Below are positions 26,001 to 35,846 of a stretch of 64,000 nt of DNA, piece by piece. Each line of letters begins with the position of its first letter. Position 1 is the first letter of the stretch. The translations under genes and the position numbers were made by a program. Under the pieces are notes generated by a model. It saw only the letters and a list, made by a program, of their open reading frames with translations. It had not been told where the DNA came from and did no database searches. Source of the DNA: Chitinophagaceae bacterium IBVUCB2. Lineage in GTDB: Bacteria > Bacteroidota > Bacteroidia > Chitinophagales > Chitinophagaceae. The stretch is from positions 2,180,538 through 2,244,537 of the forward strand of contig NFUV01000001.1 in the NCBI GenBank assembly GCA_002127295.1, given 5' to 3'.

Positions 26001-27812
26001 ATGGATATTAGAAACATCGCAATCATTGCCCACGTTGACCACGGTAAAACTACATTGGTTGACAAGATATTACACACCACAAAAGTCTTTCGGGAAAACC
26101 AGGAAACCGGAGATCTTATTATGGATAGTAACGACCTCGAAAGAGAAAGAGGTATCACTATTTTCAGTAAGAATGCTTCTGTAATGTACAAAGACGTTAA
26201 AATCAACGTAATCGATACTCCCGGTCACGCCGACTTTGGTGGTGAGGTAGAAAGGGTTTTGAAAATGGCTGACGGTGTATGTCTGCTCGTGGATGCTTTT
26301 GAAGGTCCGATGCCCCAAACAAGATTTGTATTACAAAAGGCTTTGCAGCTAAACCTGAAGCCAATTGTTATTATTAATAAAGTAGATAAGCCAAACTGTC
26401 GTCCCGATGAAGTACATGATGCTGTGTTTGAGTTATTCTTTAACCTTGATGCAACAGAAGAACAATTAAATTTTCCAACTTTTTATGGTTCCGGAAAAAA
26501 TGGCTGGTTCAATGATACATTAGACCAGATTGATAATATCAACCCATTGCTGGATGGTATTGTAAAGTATGTACCACCGCCAAAAGTAAATGAAGGGCCG
26601 GTGCAAATGCAGATCACTTCATTGGATTATTCTTCTTTCCTTGGTCGTATTGCTGTAGGTAAAGTAAGCCGCGGTGTATTGAATGAAGGACAGAATGTTG
26701 TTTTAATGCAAGCCGATGGCAGTGTTAAGAAAACAAAGGTGAGAGAACTGTATGTGTTTGAAGGAATGGGTAAAAAGAAAGTAACAGAAGTAATAGCCGG
26801 CGATCTATGTGCTGTAGTTGGTATCGAAGATTTTAATATTGGCGATACTATTTCAGATGCAGAAACACAAGAAGCATTACCGGTAATAAGTGTGGATGAG
26901 CCAACCATGAATATGTTGTTCTCCGTGAACAACTCACCATTCTTCGGTAAAGATGGAAAGTTTGTTACATCAAGACATCTTCGGGATCGCCTGATGAAAG
27001 AAACAGAAAAAAACCTGGCCTTAAAAGTAGAAGATAGCGAGGAAGGTGATAGCCTGATGGTGTACGGTCGAGGTATCCTTCACTTAGGAATATTAATTGA
27101 AACAATGCGCCGTGAAGGATATGAGTTAACGATTGGTCAGCCGCAGGTAATTGTGAAAGAAGTAGGGGGTAAAAAATGTGAGCCTTATGAAAACCTGGTG
27201 GTAGATGTACCGCAAGAGTTTGCTTCTAAAGTTATCGACCTGGTTAGCCGTCGTAAAGGTGAAATGCTGATCATGGAAACCAAAGGTGAAATGCAGCATT
27301 TGGAATTTGAAATTCCTTCAAGAGGGTTGATCGGGTTGCGTACACAAATGCTGACTGCTACAACAGGTGAAGCTGTAATGGCTCATCGTTTTACAGAATA
27401 CAAACCATGGAAAGGCCCAATTCCCGGAAGAAATAATGGTGTGTTGATCTCAAAAAGTACTGATAAGACCACGGGTTACTCAATTGATAAATTACAGGAT
27501 AGAGGAACATTCTTTGTAGATCCGGGAGAAGAAGTTTACACGGGTCAAATTATTGCAGAGAACATCAAACCAGGTGACCTGGTAGTAAATGCAACGGAAG
27601 GAAAGAAATTGACGAATCACCGTGCCAGCGGAAGTGATGATGCTACTAAAATTGCACCGAAGACGCTGATGACGTTGGAAGAGTGTATGGAATACATTCA
27701 GCAAGATGAATGTATTGAAGTGACTCCAAATTTCATCCGTATGAGAAAGGTGATATTGAATGAAGATGAAAGAAAGAAAGTGCAGAAGAAGATGGAAGCA
27801 CAAGCTGTATAA
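26001..27812 (+). CDS. typA: Translational GTPase TypA/BipA
   Basis: A 603-residue ribosome-associated GTPase of the EF-G family, involved in ribosome assembly and stress or cold adaptation. The G motifs are 'AHVDHGKTTL' (11-19), the switch I region with 'RERGITI', 'DTPGHADFGGEVER' (about 72-85) and 'NKVDKPNCRP' (about 126-135). EF-G-like domains III and V and the TypA-specific C-terminal domain ('RASGSDDATKIAP', 'ECIEVTPNFIRMRK') follow. Full family length. A bidirectional terminator follows the stop. Confidence 0.97.
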   Translation: MDIRNIAIIAHVDHGKTTLVDKILHTTKVFRENQETGDLIMDSNDLERERGITIFSKNASVMYKDVKINVIDTPGHADFGGEVERVLKMADGVCLLVDAFEGPMPQTRFVLQKALQLNLKPIVIINKVDKPNCRPDEVHDAVFELFFNLDATEEQLNFPTFYGSGKNGWFNDTLDQIDNINPLLDGIVKYVPPPKVNEGPVQMQITSLDYSSFLGRIAVGKVSRGVLNEGQNVVLMQADGSVKKTKVRELYVFEGMGKKKVTEVIAGDLCAVVGIEDFNIGDTISDAETQEALPVISVDEPTMNMLFSVNNSPFFGKDGKFVTSRHLRDRLMKETEKNLALKVEDSEEGDSLMVYGRGILHLGILIETMRREGYELTIGQPQVIVKEVGGKKCEPYENLVVDVPQEFASKVIDLVSRRKGEMLIMETKGEMQHLEFEIPSRGLIGLRTQMLTATTGEAVMAHRFTEYKPWKGPIPGRNNGVLISKSTDKTTGYSIDKLQDRGTFFVDPGEEVYTGQIIAENIKPGDLVVNATEGKKLTNHRASGSDDATKIAPKTLMTLEECMEYIQQDECIEVTPNFIRMRKVILNEDERKKVQKKMEAQAV

Positions 27813-27819
27813 AAAATCG

Positions 27820-27852
27820 AAAGCCCTTTAGCAATAAAGGGCTTTATTTTTT
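27820..27852. terminator. Bidirectional terminator between typA and a GT2 gene
   Basis: AAAGCCCTTTA (27820-27830) and TAAAGGGCTTT (27835-27845) form an 11-bp perfect stem with a GCAA loop, followed by ATTTTTTT on the plus strand and preceded by an A run that serves the minus strand. The stop codon of the convergent GT2 lies inside the stem. Confidence 0.85.
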
Positions 27853-28782
27853 TGAAAACTTTTTATAGCACTTATTCATAAAATATTCAGACCAGTTGGT
27901 TTGTTTTAAAATAATCCGGGGAATTTTCTTCTGATAATTAATGATATCCGCTACTCCTTGTACCATCTTACCATGATAGCCATGTTCCCGGATATAGGCT
28001 TCATCTTTTATGTTGAACTTGCGGATGAGATTCCACAAACAATGAAAAGCATATTTATTTGTGCGGGCAAGAGTTTCAGGAAACTTAGTAAATAGATTCA
28101 GGTACTCTGGTATTTCTACAAAAGGATTTTTATAACTACCTTCTGATACCTGCTCTGTATCCATGCCAATATTGATCATTGGTGCATGAATATAACTATA
28201 CCCCCCATGCTGTTGAAGATAACGGATGTAAAAATCAATATCTACCACCCATTTAAAATCCGAATCATATTGAATTGCGTTATCTTTTTTATGAATAACG
28301 GTACTGGGATGTCCAATTACATTATCAAAAAGAAGGTTGATCGGGCTGTCATCCAGCAATTGTCTTTTCTTTTCTGTTAGCTCCATAATTTTTATGCGGT
28401 TCGCAGCAAGATTTATTTCTTTGCTGGCACAAAAAATAAAATCAGAATTTCCTTCAGTAATAATAGTTACAAAATGTTGTAAGGATGTTGGAGATGAATA
28501 CCAATCATCTGCATGTAATAATTGAATCCAATCACCATTGGCTTTAGTCATGGTACTGTTCCAATTGCCCGGTGACCCCAATGCAGGGTCATTGCTATAA
28601 TATTGAATTGGCAAATGGGTGAATTGCTCCAATACCCGGCGAATCTCATCCCCCGGCGTATCGTCTGTTATTATGATTTCATACTGCTTATATGTTTGTT
28701 CATTGATGGAATTCAATAACCGGATAAGACAATCGGGTCTTTTATAGGCCGGTATACAAATAGATATAAGGGGAGTATTCAT
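27844..28782 (-). CDS. Family 2 glycosyltransferase
   Basis: A 312-residue cytoplasmic GT-A enzyme. The start is the ATG at 28782, giving 'MNTPLISICIPAYKRPD'; the longer reading frame would add an unlikely basic extension across the divergent promoter region. Motifs: 'ISICIPAYKRP', 'IIITDD', 'LHADDW' (DxD-like metal site near 95), and 'KWVVDIDFYIRYL' for the acceptor region. It is divergent from a GT4 gene across 57 bp, so the two are likely expressed together for surface-glycan assembly. Sugar and linkage cannot be predicted. Confidence 0.85.
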   Translation of the reverse strand: MNTPLISICIPAYKRPDCLIRLLNSINEQTYKQYEIIITDDTPGDEIRRVLEQFTHLPIQYYSNDPALGSPGNWNSTMTKANGDWIQLLHADDWYSSPTSLQHFVTIITEGNSDFIFCASKEINLAANRIKIMELTEKKRQLLDDSPINLLFDNVIGHPSTVIHKKDNAIQYDSDFKWVVDIDFYIRYLQQHGGYSYIHAPMINIGMDTEQVSEGSYKNPFVEIPEYLNLFTKFPETLARTNKYAFHCLWNLIRKFNIKDEAYIREHGYHGKMVQGVADIINYQKKIPRIILKQTNWSEYFMNKCYKKFSKK

Positions 28783-28839
28783 AATTTTCAGTAAAGTTGC
28801 AATAGCTTTATCATATTTCCTTTGAAATTTAAGTTTACA

Positions 28840-30105
28840 ATGAAACAGTTGAGCATATTGGTTATTCCTGGTTATAAACTTTTCCCGGTTGATGCGGGCG
28901 GTGCACATGCCCAGCTTGCTTTTTTAGCAAAACAACAGGATCAACATTCAATTGACTTGCTGGTTACTCCACAAAATATAGCGGCTGAAAGCCTCCAGGA
29001 TTTTAAAACAAAATTTCCATCAATTCAACTAATAACTATTGGTTATAAGAAACCATCGGCAGTAAAAAAAATTTCAGCATTCTTTACTAAGCAATACAGA
29101 AAAATTTCCCGGCGGGATTATGCTTACCAACTAAAAAAGCAAAAACATTTTAATGGGCTGGTTATTAATGATGCAACTTTTGTTGATTCAGTTAAAACAA
29201 TAGCCGCTCAAAAAAAGTATGATATAATACAGGTAGAACATTCAATTAATATGGGGCTTATTGAAGTGTTACCAGCACATATCCGTAAAATATTTGTTCA
29301 TCATGAAATAGCATATACCAGAATTGCCAGCGATTTAATTTCTGTGGGATATAGTAAAGAGTATGCCTCCTACATCTCGTCCGTAGCAGAAGCAATGGAA
29401 ATAAGCTGGCTTCGAAAGTATGATGGGGTAATTACATTATGCAGGGAAGACAAAGAATTATTAATTAATAAACGCATTGATGTTCCGGTAAAGGTGGCAA
29501 GGCCCTTTGCACTCTTTGATGATGAGTTGGTGAAAGAGTATGATGCTGCCATCCCGCCTCAATTAGTATTTGTAGGGGGAGAGTCGCATTTTCCTAATAA
29601 AGAAGGACTAAGTTGGTTTTTACGGGAAGTATATTCGTTAATAGACAAGGAAAAAAAAAATACAATTGTAAAAATTACCGGACACTGGACCGAAGCGTTT
29701 AGAAACGATTATGCTGAACAAAAAAATATACAGTTTACCGGCTTTATTGATGACATAAGCAGTGTTTTTAAGAATGGAATTTTAATAGTTCCCATACGTA
29801 TAGGTTCTGGCATCCGGATAAAAGTAATTACTGCTTTTGCAAAAGGTGTACCGGTGGTTTCTACAAAACTTGGAATATCCGGCATACCTGGTATTACAAA
29901 TAATGAGAATGCGATTATTGGCGATACGCCTGAATCTTTTGCAACCGCTGCTATTCAATTATTGGAAAACACACAGTTGCGAAAACATATATCTGACCAG
30001 GCATTTGAACTGGCACAGAAGGAATTTGGCGAGGCGTTATTTGCGGAAGAAAGAAACTCTTTTTATTATGAATTATTGGGTCCACAAAATCCTGAAGACA
30101 TGTAA
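28840..30105 (+). CDS. Family 4 (GT-B) glycosyltransferase
   Basis: A 421-residue enzyme. The N-terminal Rossmann domain starts 'LSILVIPGYKLFPVDAGGAH'. The C-terminal nucleotide-sugar domain has 'VFVGGESHFPNKEG' near 245, 'VPIRIGSGIRIKVITAFA' near 313, and the conserved 'GVPVVSTKLGISGI'. It uses a GT-B fold with a retaining mechanism by family. ATG at 28840 is preferred to the TTG six codons upstream. It is divergent from a GT2. Confidence 0.85.
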   Translation: MKQLSILVIPGYKLFPVDAGGAHAQLAFLAKQQDQHSIDLLVTPQNIAAESLQDFKTKFPSIQLITIGYKKPSAVKKISAFFTKQYRKISRRDYAYQLKKQKHFNGLVINDATFVDSVKTIAAQKKYDIIQVEHSINMGLIEVLPAHIRKIFVHHEIAYTRIASDLISVGYSKEYASYISSVAEAMEISWLRKYDGVITLCREDKELLINKRIDVPVKVARPFALFDDELVKEYDAAIPPQLVFVGGESHFPNKEGLSWFLREVYSLIDKEKKNTIVKITGHWTEAFRNDYAEQKNIQFTGFIDDISSVFKNGILIVPIRIGSGIRIKVITAFAKGVPVVSTKLGISGIPGITNNENAIIGDTPESFATAAIQLLENTQLRKHISDQAFELAQKEFGEALFAEERNSFYYELLGPQNPEDM

Positions 30106-30113
30106 AAAGCGTT

Positions 30114-30121
30114 TAATTTTG
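30114..30121 (+). promoter_or_regulatory. -7 promoter box of the small membrane protein gene
   Basis: TAATTTTG, an exact TAnnTTTG match, lies 16 nt before the ATG at 30138 and just after the GT4 stop codon. Confidence 0.5.
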
Positions 30122-30137
30122 CAATAAATATGAGGGT

Positions 30138-30359
30138 ATGAAAAAAGTGGTACCAGTTTTATTTTTTGGCTTGTTATTTTTATTCTTAAATAGCGCCGAC
30201 CTGTCGGCACAATGTTCTATATGTACCAAAACAGCCCAACAGCTTGGGGAAAAACCAGCCAAGGGTATGAACAGCGGTATTCTCTACCTTGCCTTTACCC
30301 CCTTTGCTATCGTAGGATATATTGGCTACCGTTGGTGGAAAAATAATAAGACCAGTTAA
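30138..30359 (+). CDS. Small conserved membrane protein with CxxC motif
   Basis: A 73-residue protein with an N-terminal signal or helix (about 4-23), a short periplasmic stretch starting 'QCSICTKTAQQLGEKPAKG' (a CxxC pair at about 26-29), a second helix 'GILYLAFTPFAIVGYIGY' (about 47-65), and a basic tail 'RWWKNNK'. I recall close homologues of this small protein in many Bacteroidota, but none with an assigned function. Its own promoter box at 30114 supports it as a real gene. The CxxC could hold a metal or a disulfide. Confidence 0.75.
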   Translation: MKKVVPVLFFGLLFLFLNSADLSAQCSICTKTAQQLGEKPAKGMNSGILYLAFTPFAIVGYIGYRWWKNNKTS

Positions 30360-30428
30360 TTCCCCTCATAAAAATCATTGCTGTACTTTTTTACATTGCT
30401 TAACTTGAGCAGATAAAAATATCTGCAC

Positions 30429-32864
30429 ATGCACAAGCTGATTGCTTTCTTATTACTGTTACCAATTTATGTAGCAGCACAAAACCAGCCTTCCGCAAAA
30501 CAAGGACTTCCCACCATTGAAGAAAAGATCAAAGACCTGAAAAAATATGAAGGATTCATAAATTTTTATTGGGATGAGAATACAGGAAAGATCTGGCTGG
30601 AGATAGATAAGCTGGATACAGAATTATTATATGTTACTTCCTTACCTGCCGGACTTGGTTCGAATGATGTAGGTCTTGACAGGGGTTTACTCGGCAGCGA
30701 ACGCATTGTGAAATTTTCAAAAATCGGCAGAAAGATATTATTAATACAGCCGAATCAAAATTACCGGGCTATTACTAATGATGTGGCGGAGAAGAGAGCC
30801 GTGGAGCAATCATTTGCACAATCTACATTGTGGGGGTTTACACTGGAAGCAGAATCTAATAATCATTATCTCGTAGATGCTACTGATTTTTTGATGAGGG
30901 ATGCGATGCAAGTCTCCAATCGTTTAAGGGGTAGTCAGCAAGGTAATTATTCATTCGATAAAAGTCGTTCTGCCATGTACCTGCAACGAACTAAAAATTT
31001 CCCTCAGAATACAGAATTTGAAATTACAGCCACTTTTACAAATAACGATGGCAATACCGGCAATTTTGTAAATGCGGTTACTCCATCACCAGAAGCAATT
31101 ACGGTTCGTCTGCATCATTCATTCGTGCAATTGCCCGACAATGATTATCAACCAAGAGTATTTGATCCCCGCAGCAGTTATATTCCTGTTTCCTATTATG
31201 ATTTTAGTACACCAGTGTCAGAGCCTATAGAAAAATATTACATCATGCGGCACCGGTTAAAGAAAAAGGATCCAACTGCGGCAATGAGTGAAGCAGTAAA
31301 GCCTATCATTTATTATTTAGATAATGGAACGCCGGAGCCTATCCGCAGCGCATTACTGGAAGGAGCAAGGTGGTGGAACCAGGCCTTTGAAGCAGCAGGA
31401 TATAAAAATGCTTTCCAGGTTAAACTATTACCGGAAGACGCAGATCCGATGGATGTTCGCTATAATGTGATCAACTGGGTGCACCGTTCTACAAGAGGGT
31501 GGAGCTATGGATCATCCGTAACTGATCCAAGAACAGGTGAGATCATTAAAGGTCATGTCACATTAGGATCATTAAGGGTGCGACAAGATTATTTGATCGC
31601 ATCTGGCCTATTAGCTCCTTATGAAAATGGGATACCTGCCGATAATAAAATGTTGAAGATGGCACTGGAACGTTTAAAACAACTGGCAGCACATGAAGTA
31701 GGTCATACCATTGGGTTAATGCACAACTATGCATCGAGTGTAAGCAACAGGGCCAGTGTGATGGACTATCCGCATCCCGTAGTAAAAATAAATGCGGCCG
31801 GAGAAATTGATCTTCGTGATGCTTATGATGACAAAATAGGAGAATGGGATAAAAGTGCCATCACCTGGGGCTACCAGGATTTTCCTGCCGGGACAAATGT
31901 ATCCGCAGCACTTAATAAAATAATGGTGGATGCTAATAAAAAAGGACTGCAGTTTATTGCTGACCAGGATGCCCGTGCTGCAGGCGGCCTTCATCCACAG
32001 GCTCACCTATGGGATAATGGCAGTGATGCAGTAACTGAATTACAAGAGATGATAAAAGTTCGCAGTAAAGCATTGTCACAGTTTGGTGAAAAAAATATAA
32101 GGCCGGGCATGCCAATGGCTATGCTGGAAGATGCACTGGTGCCGGTGTATTTTTATCATCGCTATCAAATAGAAGCAGTAACAAAACTGGTAGGAGGAAT
32201 GAATTATACGTATGCCACAAGAGGTGATGGGCAACTGGTAACAAAAGCATTGTCAAAAGAAGAACAGAAGAAAGCATTGAATGCAATTATTGATTGTTTG
32301 GATCCAAAATTTTTAGAATTACCCAACAGGATTGCACAATTAATACCACCACGACCAGCAGGCTATGATTTTTCAAGAGAACTTTTCAAGAAAAGAACAG
32401 GATTAGCATTTGATGAATTGTCGCCGGCAGAAACAGCAGCTGATCTCCCTTTATCTTTTTTATTTAATGCACAGCGACTAAGCAGGATGGTACAATATGA
32501 AGTACAAAACGGCGGATTGGGTGTAACAGAAATGATCAACACCCTGATAGCAAAAACGTGGAAAGCACCCAGACAAACCGGCATTCAGAAATTAATACAA
32601 TTACAAACCGAACAGGTATTATTGACCTATCTGTTATCGGCCAGCATTAATGATAATAATTCATTTGCAGTAAAAGCGGCTTTGCAAAAAGCAGTACAAG
32701 ACCTGAAAAATTTTGTACAGGCACAAAGCAAGACAACTTCAGATGAAACTTATAAAGGACATTTATTGCTGACCCTGGAAAGAATGACCAAGCCAGAAGT
32801 GGCTAAACCAACGATACATAAAGAAATTCCACCCGGCGCACCGATAGGCTGCGATTGGGATTAA
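30429..32864 (+). CDS. Exported zinc metalloprotease of the DUF5117/DUF4953 family
   Basis: An 811-residue protein with a signal peptide (about 1-18, ending 'IYVAAQN'). An N-terminal DUF5117 region follows ('KKYEGFINFYWDENTGKIW', then 'LGSNDVGLDRG'). The metzincin-type active site 'HEVGHTIGLMHN' has zinc ligands His422, His426 and His432 and catalytic Glu423, and 'SVMDYPHP' supplies the Met-turn. A long helical C-terminal part ends 'PPGAPIGCDWD'. The complete catalytic set suggests an active periplasmic or secreted protease. The stop interlocks by 4 bp with the convergent T9SS cargo gene. Confidence 0.9.
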   Translation: MHKLIAFLLLLPIYVAAQNQPSAKQGLPTIEEKIKDLKKYEGFINFYWDENTGKIWLEIDKLDTELLYVTSLPAGLGSNDVGLDRGLLGSERIVKFSKIGRKILLIQPNQNYRAITNDVAEKRAVEQSFAQSTLWGFTLEAESNNHYLVDATDFLMRDAMQVSNRLRGSQQGNYSFDKSRSAMYLQRTKNFPQNTEFEITATFTNNDGNTGNFVNAVTPSPEAITVRLHHSFVQLPDNDYQPRVFDPRSSYIPVSYYDFSTPVSEPIEKYYIMRHRLKKKDPTAAMSEAVKPIIYYLDNGTPEPIRSALLEGARWWNQAFEAAGYKNAFQVKLLPEDADPMDVRYNVINWVHRSTRGWSYGSSVTDPRTGEIIKGHVTLGSLRVRQDYLIASGLLAPYENGIPADNKMLKMALERLKQLAAHEVGHTIGLMHNYASSVSNRASVMDYPHPVVKINAAGEIDLRDAYDDKIGEWDKSAITWGYQDFPAGTNVSAALNKIMVDANKKGLQFIADQDARAAGGLHPQAHLWDNGSDAVTELQEMIKVRSKALSQFGEKNIRPGMPMAMLEDALVPVYFYHRYQIEAVTKLVGGMNYTYATRGDGQLVTKALSKEEQKKALNAIIDCLDPKFLELPNRIAQLIPPRPAGYDFSRELFKKRTGLAFDELSPAETAADLPLSFLFNAQRLSRMVQYEVQNGGLGVTEMINTLIAKTWKAPRQTGIQKLIQLQTEQVLLTYLLSASINDNNSFAVKAALQKAVQDLKNFVQAQSKTTSDETYKGHLLLTLERMTKPEVAKPTIHKEIPPGAPIGCDWD

Positions 32865-34771
32865 TGAATAATAAGTTTCTGTGTTTTCTCGCCAATGCGG
32901 ATTAAATAAATTCCCGGTGAAAGAACAGGCAGCGCAATCGGAATTGTATTGCCGGATAATTGTTGTTGCAGGATCAGCTTGCCACTAATATCTGATAATT
33001 TAAAAGTGGTTGGTATAACAAAATTTCCATTGATGGTTATTTTATTAGTAGCAGGATTAGGATAGACGGAATATTCGTTGGCAGGGTAGGGGAGTGAAAT
33101 GGATCTGTACTCAGAATAAGTGATCGAGTTATCTTTTTCAATGATCTTTAACCGGTATAAATTATTTCCCGGTGATGGGTTATTGTCAATCGTTGAATAG
33201 ATCCGTTGAACATCATTGGCTACTATAGTAACAAGTACAGTTCTTTCATTGTTACTGTTTATTTTTTCTATGGAATAATATTTAGCTAGTTCAGGATTTT
33301 CTACTATCCAGTCTATCTCTACTTTTTTATTAATTAATGATGCATTAAAATCTATTAGCTTAACCGGTAATAAAAATCGGCAATAAGCGGCGGGGTTGGT
33401 AGAACGGGTGAAAATGTAGCTCGAGAAGATGTTGCCATTACTCCCTGGTTGTGCAGCCTGAGGCGGGTTGCAATCAGGGTCTCTACCTGTTTCTGCACCT
33501 GCTAGCCCCCCATCAGTTGAAGTAGTGATAGCAGGAATTGGTCCTGTAAAGTAAATGGCGCCCCCACTTCCGCCTCCGCCGCCCCCAAAACATTGTCTAA
33601 TATTTCCTCCATCATTTGAATTTCCACCCCCACCTCCTTTTGCTTCTACTATCGGCGAACTTGTATAGTCTGTTATGTGCATAATTACTGTGCCACCCGC
33701 ACCACCTCCACCTGCACCATCTGCTAAAGAATTTCCTCCGTTTCCTCCATTGGCTCTAATGGATTGACTATTTCCAATAATGCTGTTTGCCCATATAAAA
33801 ATAATGCCACCGCCATTGGCACCACCGGTGGTTACTATTGCGTTGTTATTATTATGGCCCGCACCACCCCCACCTCCCATAAAAATTTTTTGTCCTCCAG
33901 AAGATAATAAAGCTCTACCACCTATTCCTTGAAAGGTTAAAAAGCAACCGGTAGAACTTGAATTACCCCCTCCCAATCCACCACTTACTAAATTACCGCC
34001 TCCACCACCGCTATTATTATGATTATTACCGCCACCGCCACCGTTTGCAGGTGCACCACGGCCTCCACTTTGAATAGAACTTACAAATGCAACACCCTCA
34101 CCCTTTCTTGCACCATTTTGTGTTGCAAATGGAGCTGGTGTTCCATTGTATACATATCCATTAGCTCCGGGAGAGTTGTTACAGAAATCCCCACTTTCAA
34201 ATAAAGGTCCGCCCATATATCCACTTGTGCTCGCATCTATTCCTGCATTCAATGTTATACTTAGATCTGCATGTATAGCAATCACACCGCCTAAACCTGT
34301 GGCGCTATCCCATGGCAAAGCAGTTACCGTGTTTACAACATTAAAGGAAATGTCATCAGCAAATTGAACAAGCTGTACTTTACCGTCAACCGGTGAATAT
34401 GAATTCTGTAATTGATGAAACAAAAAAACAGAATCGTCTTTTATAAAACAAATCGTACCAATTTCATAATTACCTGCATTGTTTAAGTTTGATACAGTGC
34501 CATATGTTGGATCATTGTCTGTGGTTATTGTAGCACCTTTCATTTGAACTATCATTACTAAATTGTTGAGGTTTAAACCTGTTGGATCCTCAACAATAAT
34601 GCATGCCTTCGATATGTCAATAGAATTTACTTTATGGTATGTATTTACAATCCCTTGTATCGGTGTCTGTGCAACCGAACAAATAGAAATAACTATATAA
34701 AAAATAAAAAAACCACTCTTTTTTGTAAGAGTAGATAAAAAAAGGTTGCTCAACGACTGAATAGTTTTCAT
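32861..34771 (-). CDS. Glycine-rich T9SS cargo protein with type A sorting domain
   Basis: A 636-residue secreted protein. A long signal peptide (about 1-35) ends 'ICSVAQ'. The next region (about 40-190) is beta-rich. A glycine/asparagine-rich block (about 225-425) has runs such as 'NGGGGGNNHNNSGGGGG' and 'GGGGGSGG'. The C-terminal 70 residues are a type IX sorting domain: 'YSVYPNPATNKITING', 'LSDISGKLI', 'LSPGIYLIRI'. The protein is therefore exported by T9SS to the surface or medium. The Gly-rich block resembles glycine-rich cell-surface or adhesin filler regions; its ligand is unknown. Confident on secretion, not on function. Confidence 0.85.
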   Translation of the reverse strand: MKTIQSLSNLFLSTLTKKSGFFIFYIVISICSVAQTPIQGIVNTYHKVNSIDISKACIIVEDPTGLNLNNLVMIVQMKGATITTDNDPTYGTVSNLNNAGNYEIGTICFIKDDSVFLFHQLQNSYSPVDGKVQLVQFADDISFNVVNTVTALPWDSATGLGGVIAIHADLSITLNAGIDASTSGYMGGPLFESGDFCNNSPGANGYVYNGTPAPFATQNGARKGEGVAFVSSIQSGGRGAPANGGGGGNNHNNSGGGGGNLVSGGLGGGNSSSTGCFLTFQGIGGRALLSSGGQKIFMGGGGGAGHNNNNAIVTTGGANGGGIIFIWANSIIGNSQSIRANGGNGGNSLADGAGGGGAGGTVIMHITDYTSSPIVEAKGGGGGNSNDGGNIRQCFGGGGGGSGGAIYFTGPIPAITTSTDGGLAGAETGRDPDCNPPQAAQPGSNGNIFSSYIFTRSTNPAAYCRFLLPVKLIDFNASLINKKVEIDWIVENPELAKYYSIEKINSNNERTVLVTIVANDVQRIYSTIDNNPSPGNNLYRLKIIEKDNSITYSEYRSISLPYPANEYSVYPNPATNKITINGNFVIPTTFKLSDISGKLILQQQLSGNTIPIALPVLSPGIYLIRIGEKTQKLIIH

Positions 34772-34916
34772 CTGCGTGTCAAGTTAAACAGATTTAATGC
34801 AAATAGAAACGTAATAAATCCACAGCCCTTGATAAGTTTTAATGGAATATCTACTATTGTGGAGTTTCGTATTTTCCTGTGTGATCTACTTTTTAAAAAT
34901 GCAGCGGTTAGCAGGG

Positions 34917-35813
34917 CTATTTATTTGCAATAAATTGGTAAAGATTAAAACTTCCTTTTGTATAGGCTGCTTCAATTTCTTTTTTTAGTACTGCTTTATC
35001 AACGCCTTTCATTCTTTTTTGCTCAATCAGGTAAAAAGCTCTTTCAGCCAACAGCCAAAACGTTTTATCCGTAAGGTGAGATTTCTGTAATTGGTTCTTT
35101 ATAATAGCCATTAATTCTTTCACTCCTTCATTTTGGGAGGCTACGGTTTTTACAACAGGTACTTCGTTATAATGCTTACTAAATGCAGGTGCCAGCATCT
35201 GTTGTAAATTTCTTACAAAGGTATCTGCATCCGGCCTGTCGCTTTTATTAACAACAAAAATGTCGGCTATCTCCATCAAACCAGCCTTCATTGTTTGCAC
35301 TTCATCGCCTGCTTCAGGTACCACCACCACAACGGTTACATCAGCCAATCCTGCAATTTCTATTTCACTTTGTCCCACACCAACGGTTTCTACTATAATA
35401 TGATCAAACTGAAATGCTTTTAGGAGGTCTGTTATTTCGATGATCTTGGGATGCAACCCGCCCATAGAACCTCTTGTAGCCAACGAACGGATAAATACAT
35501 TCGGATGAGTGTACCAATTGCTCATTCTAATTCTATCTCCTAACACAGCACCGAGATTAAATGGCGATGAAGGGTCCACACAAAGAACACCAACTTTTTT
35601 TCCAGCTTCTACCAATTGCCCTATTAATGCATCAACCAATGTGCTTTTACCGGCACCAGGTGGACCGGTGATGCCGATGATTTTTGAATGGACAGTGGGA
35701 AGTGTTTGTAATAAAGATTCATACCCCGGATATTCATTTTCCACCAGCGAAATACTCCGTGCAAGTGCTTTAATATCTCCCTGCTGCATTTGTTGTAATA
35801 GTTGCTGCCACAT
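34917..35813 (-). CDS. meaB: Methylmalonyl-CoA mutase-associated GTPase MeaB
   Basis: A 298-residue G3E-family GTPase that guards and reloads the B12 cofactor of methylmalonyl-CoA mutase. Walker A is 'GITGPPGAGKST' (about 47-58). 'VDPSSPFNLGAVLGDRIRM' is a MeaB signature, followed by the switch 'VETVGVGQSE', 'VVVPEAGDEVQ', and the base-recognition 'VNKSDRPDA'. Slightly shorter than many MeaB proteins but with all G motifs. The mutase itself is not in the window. It is divergent from an O-antigen ligase-like gene with only about 30 bp between the starts. Confidence 0.93.
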   Translation of the reverse strand: MWQQLLQQMQQGDIKALARSISLVENEYPGYESLLQTLPTVHSKIIGITGPPGAGKSTLVDALIGQLVEAGKKVGVLCVDPSSPFNLGAVLGDRIRMSNWYTHPNVFIRSLATRGSMGGLHPKIIEITDLLKAFQFDHIIVETVGVGQSEIEIAGLADVTVVVVVPEAGDEVQTMKAGLMEIADIFVVNKSDRPDADTFVRNLQQMLAPAFSKHYNEVPVVKTVASQNEGVKELMAIIKNQLQKSHLTDKTFWLLAERAFYLIEQKRMKGVDKAVLKKEIEAAYTKGSFNLYQFIANK

Positions 35814-35846
35814 AGAATGAACGGGATGTTGTACGTTTACAAAAGT

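Noticed and set aside
28783-28908. N-terminal extension of the GT2 at 27844
   Set aside because: It would run into the divergent GT4 start and adds a basic stretch before the canonical 'ISICIPAYKRP' opening.
33540-34070. Dense CCACCGCC-like repeats resembling a tandem repeat array
   Set aside because: They are the Gly-rich codons of the minus-strand T9SS protein; spacing is irregular and the frame is preserved.
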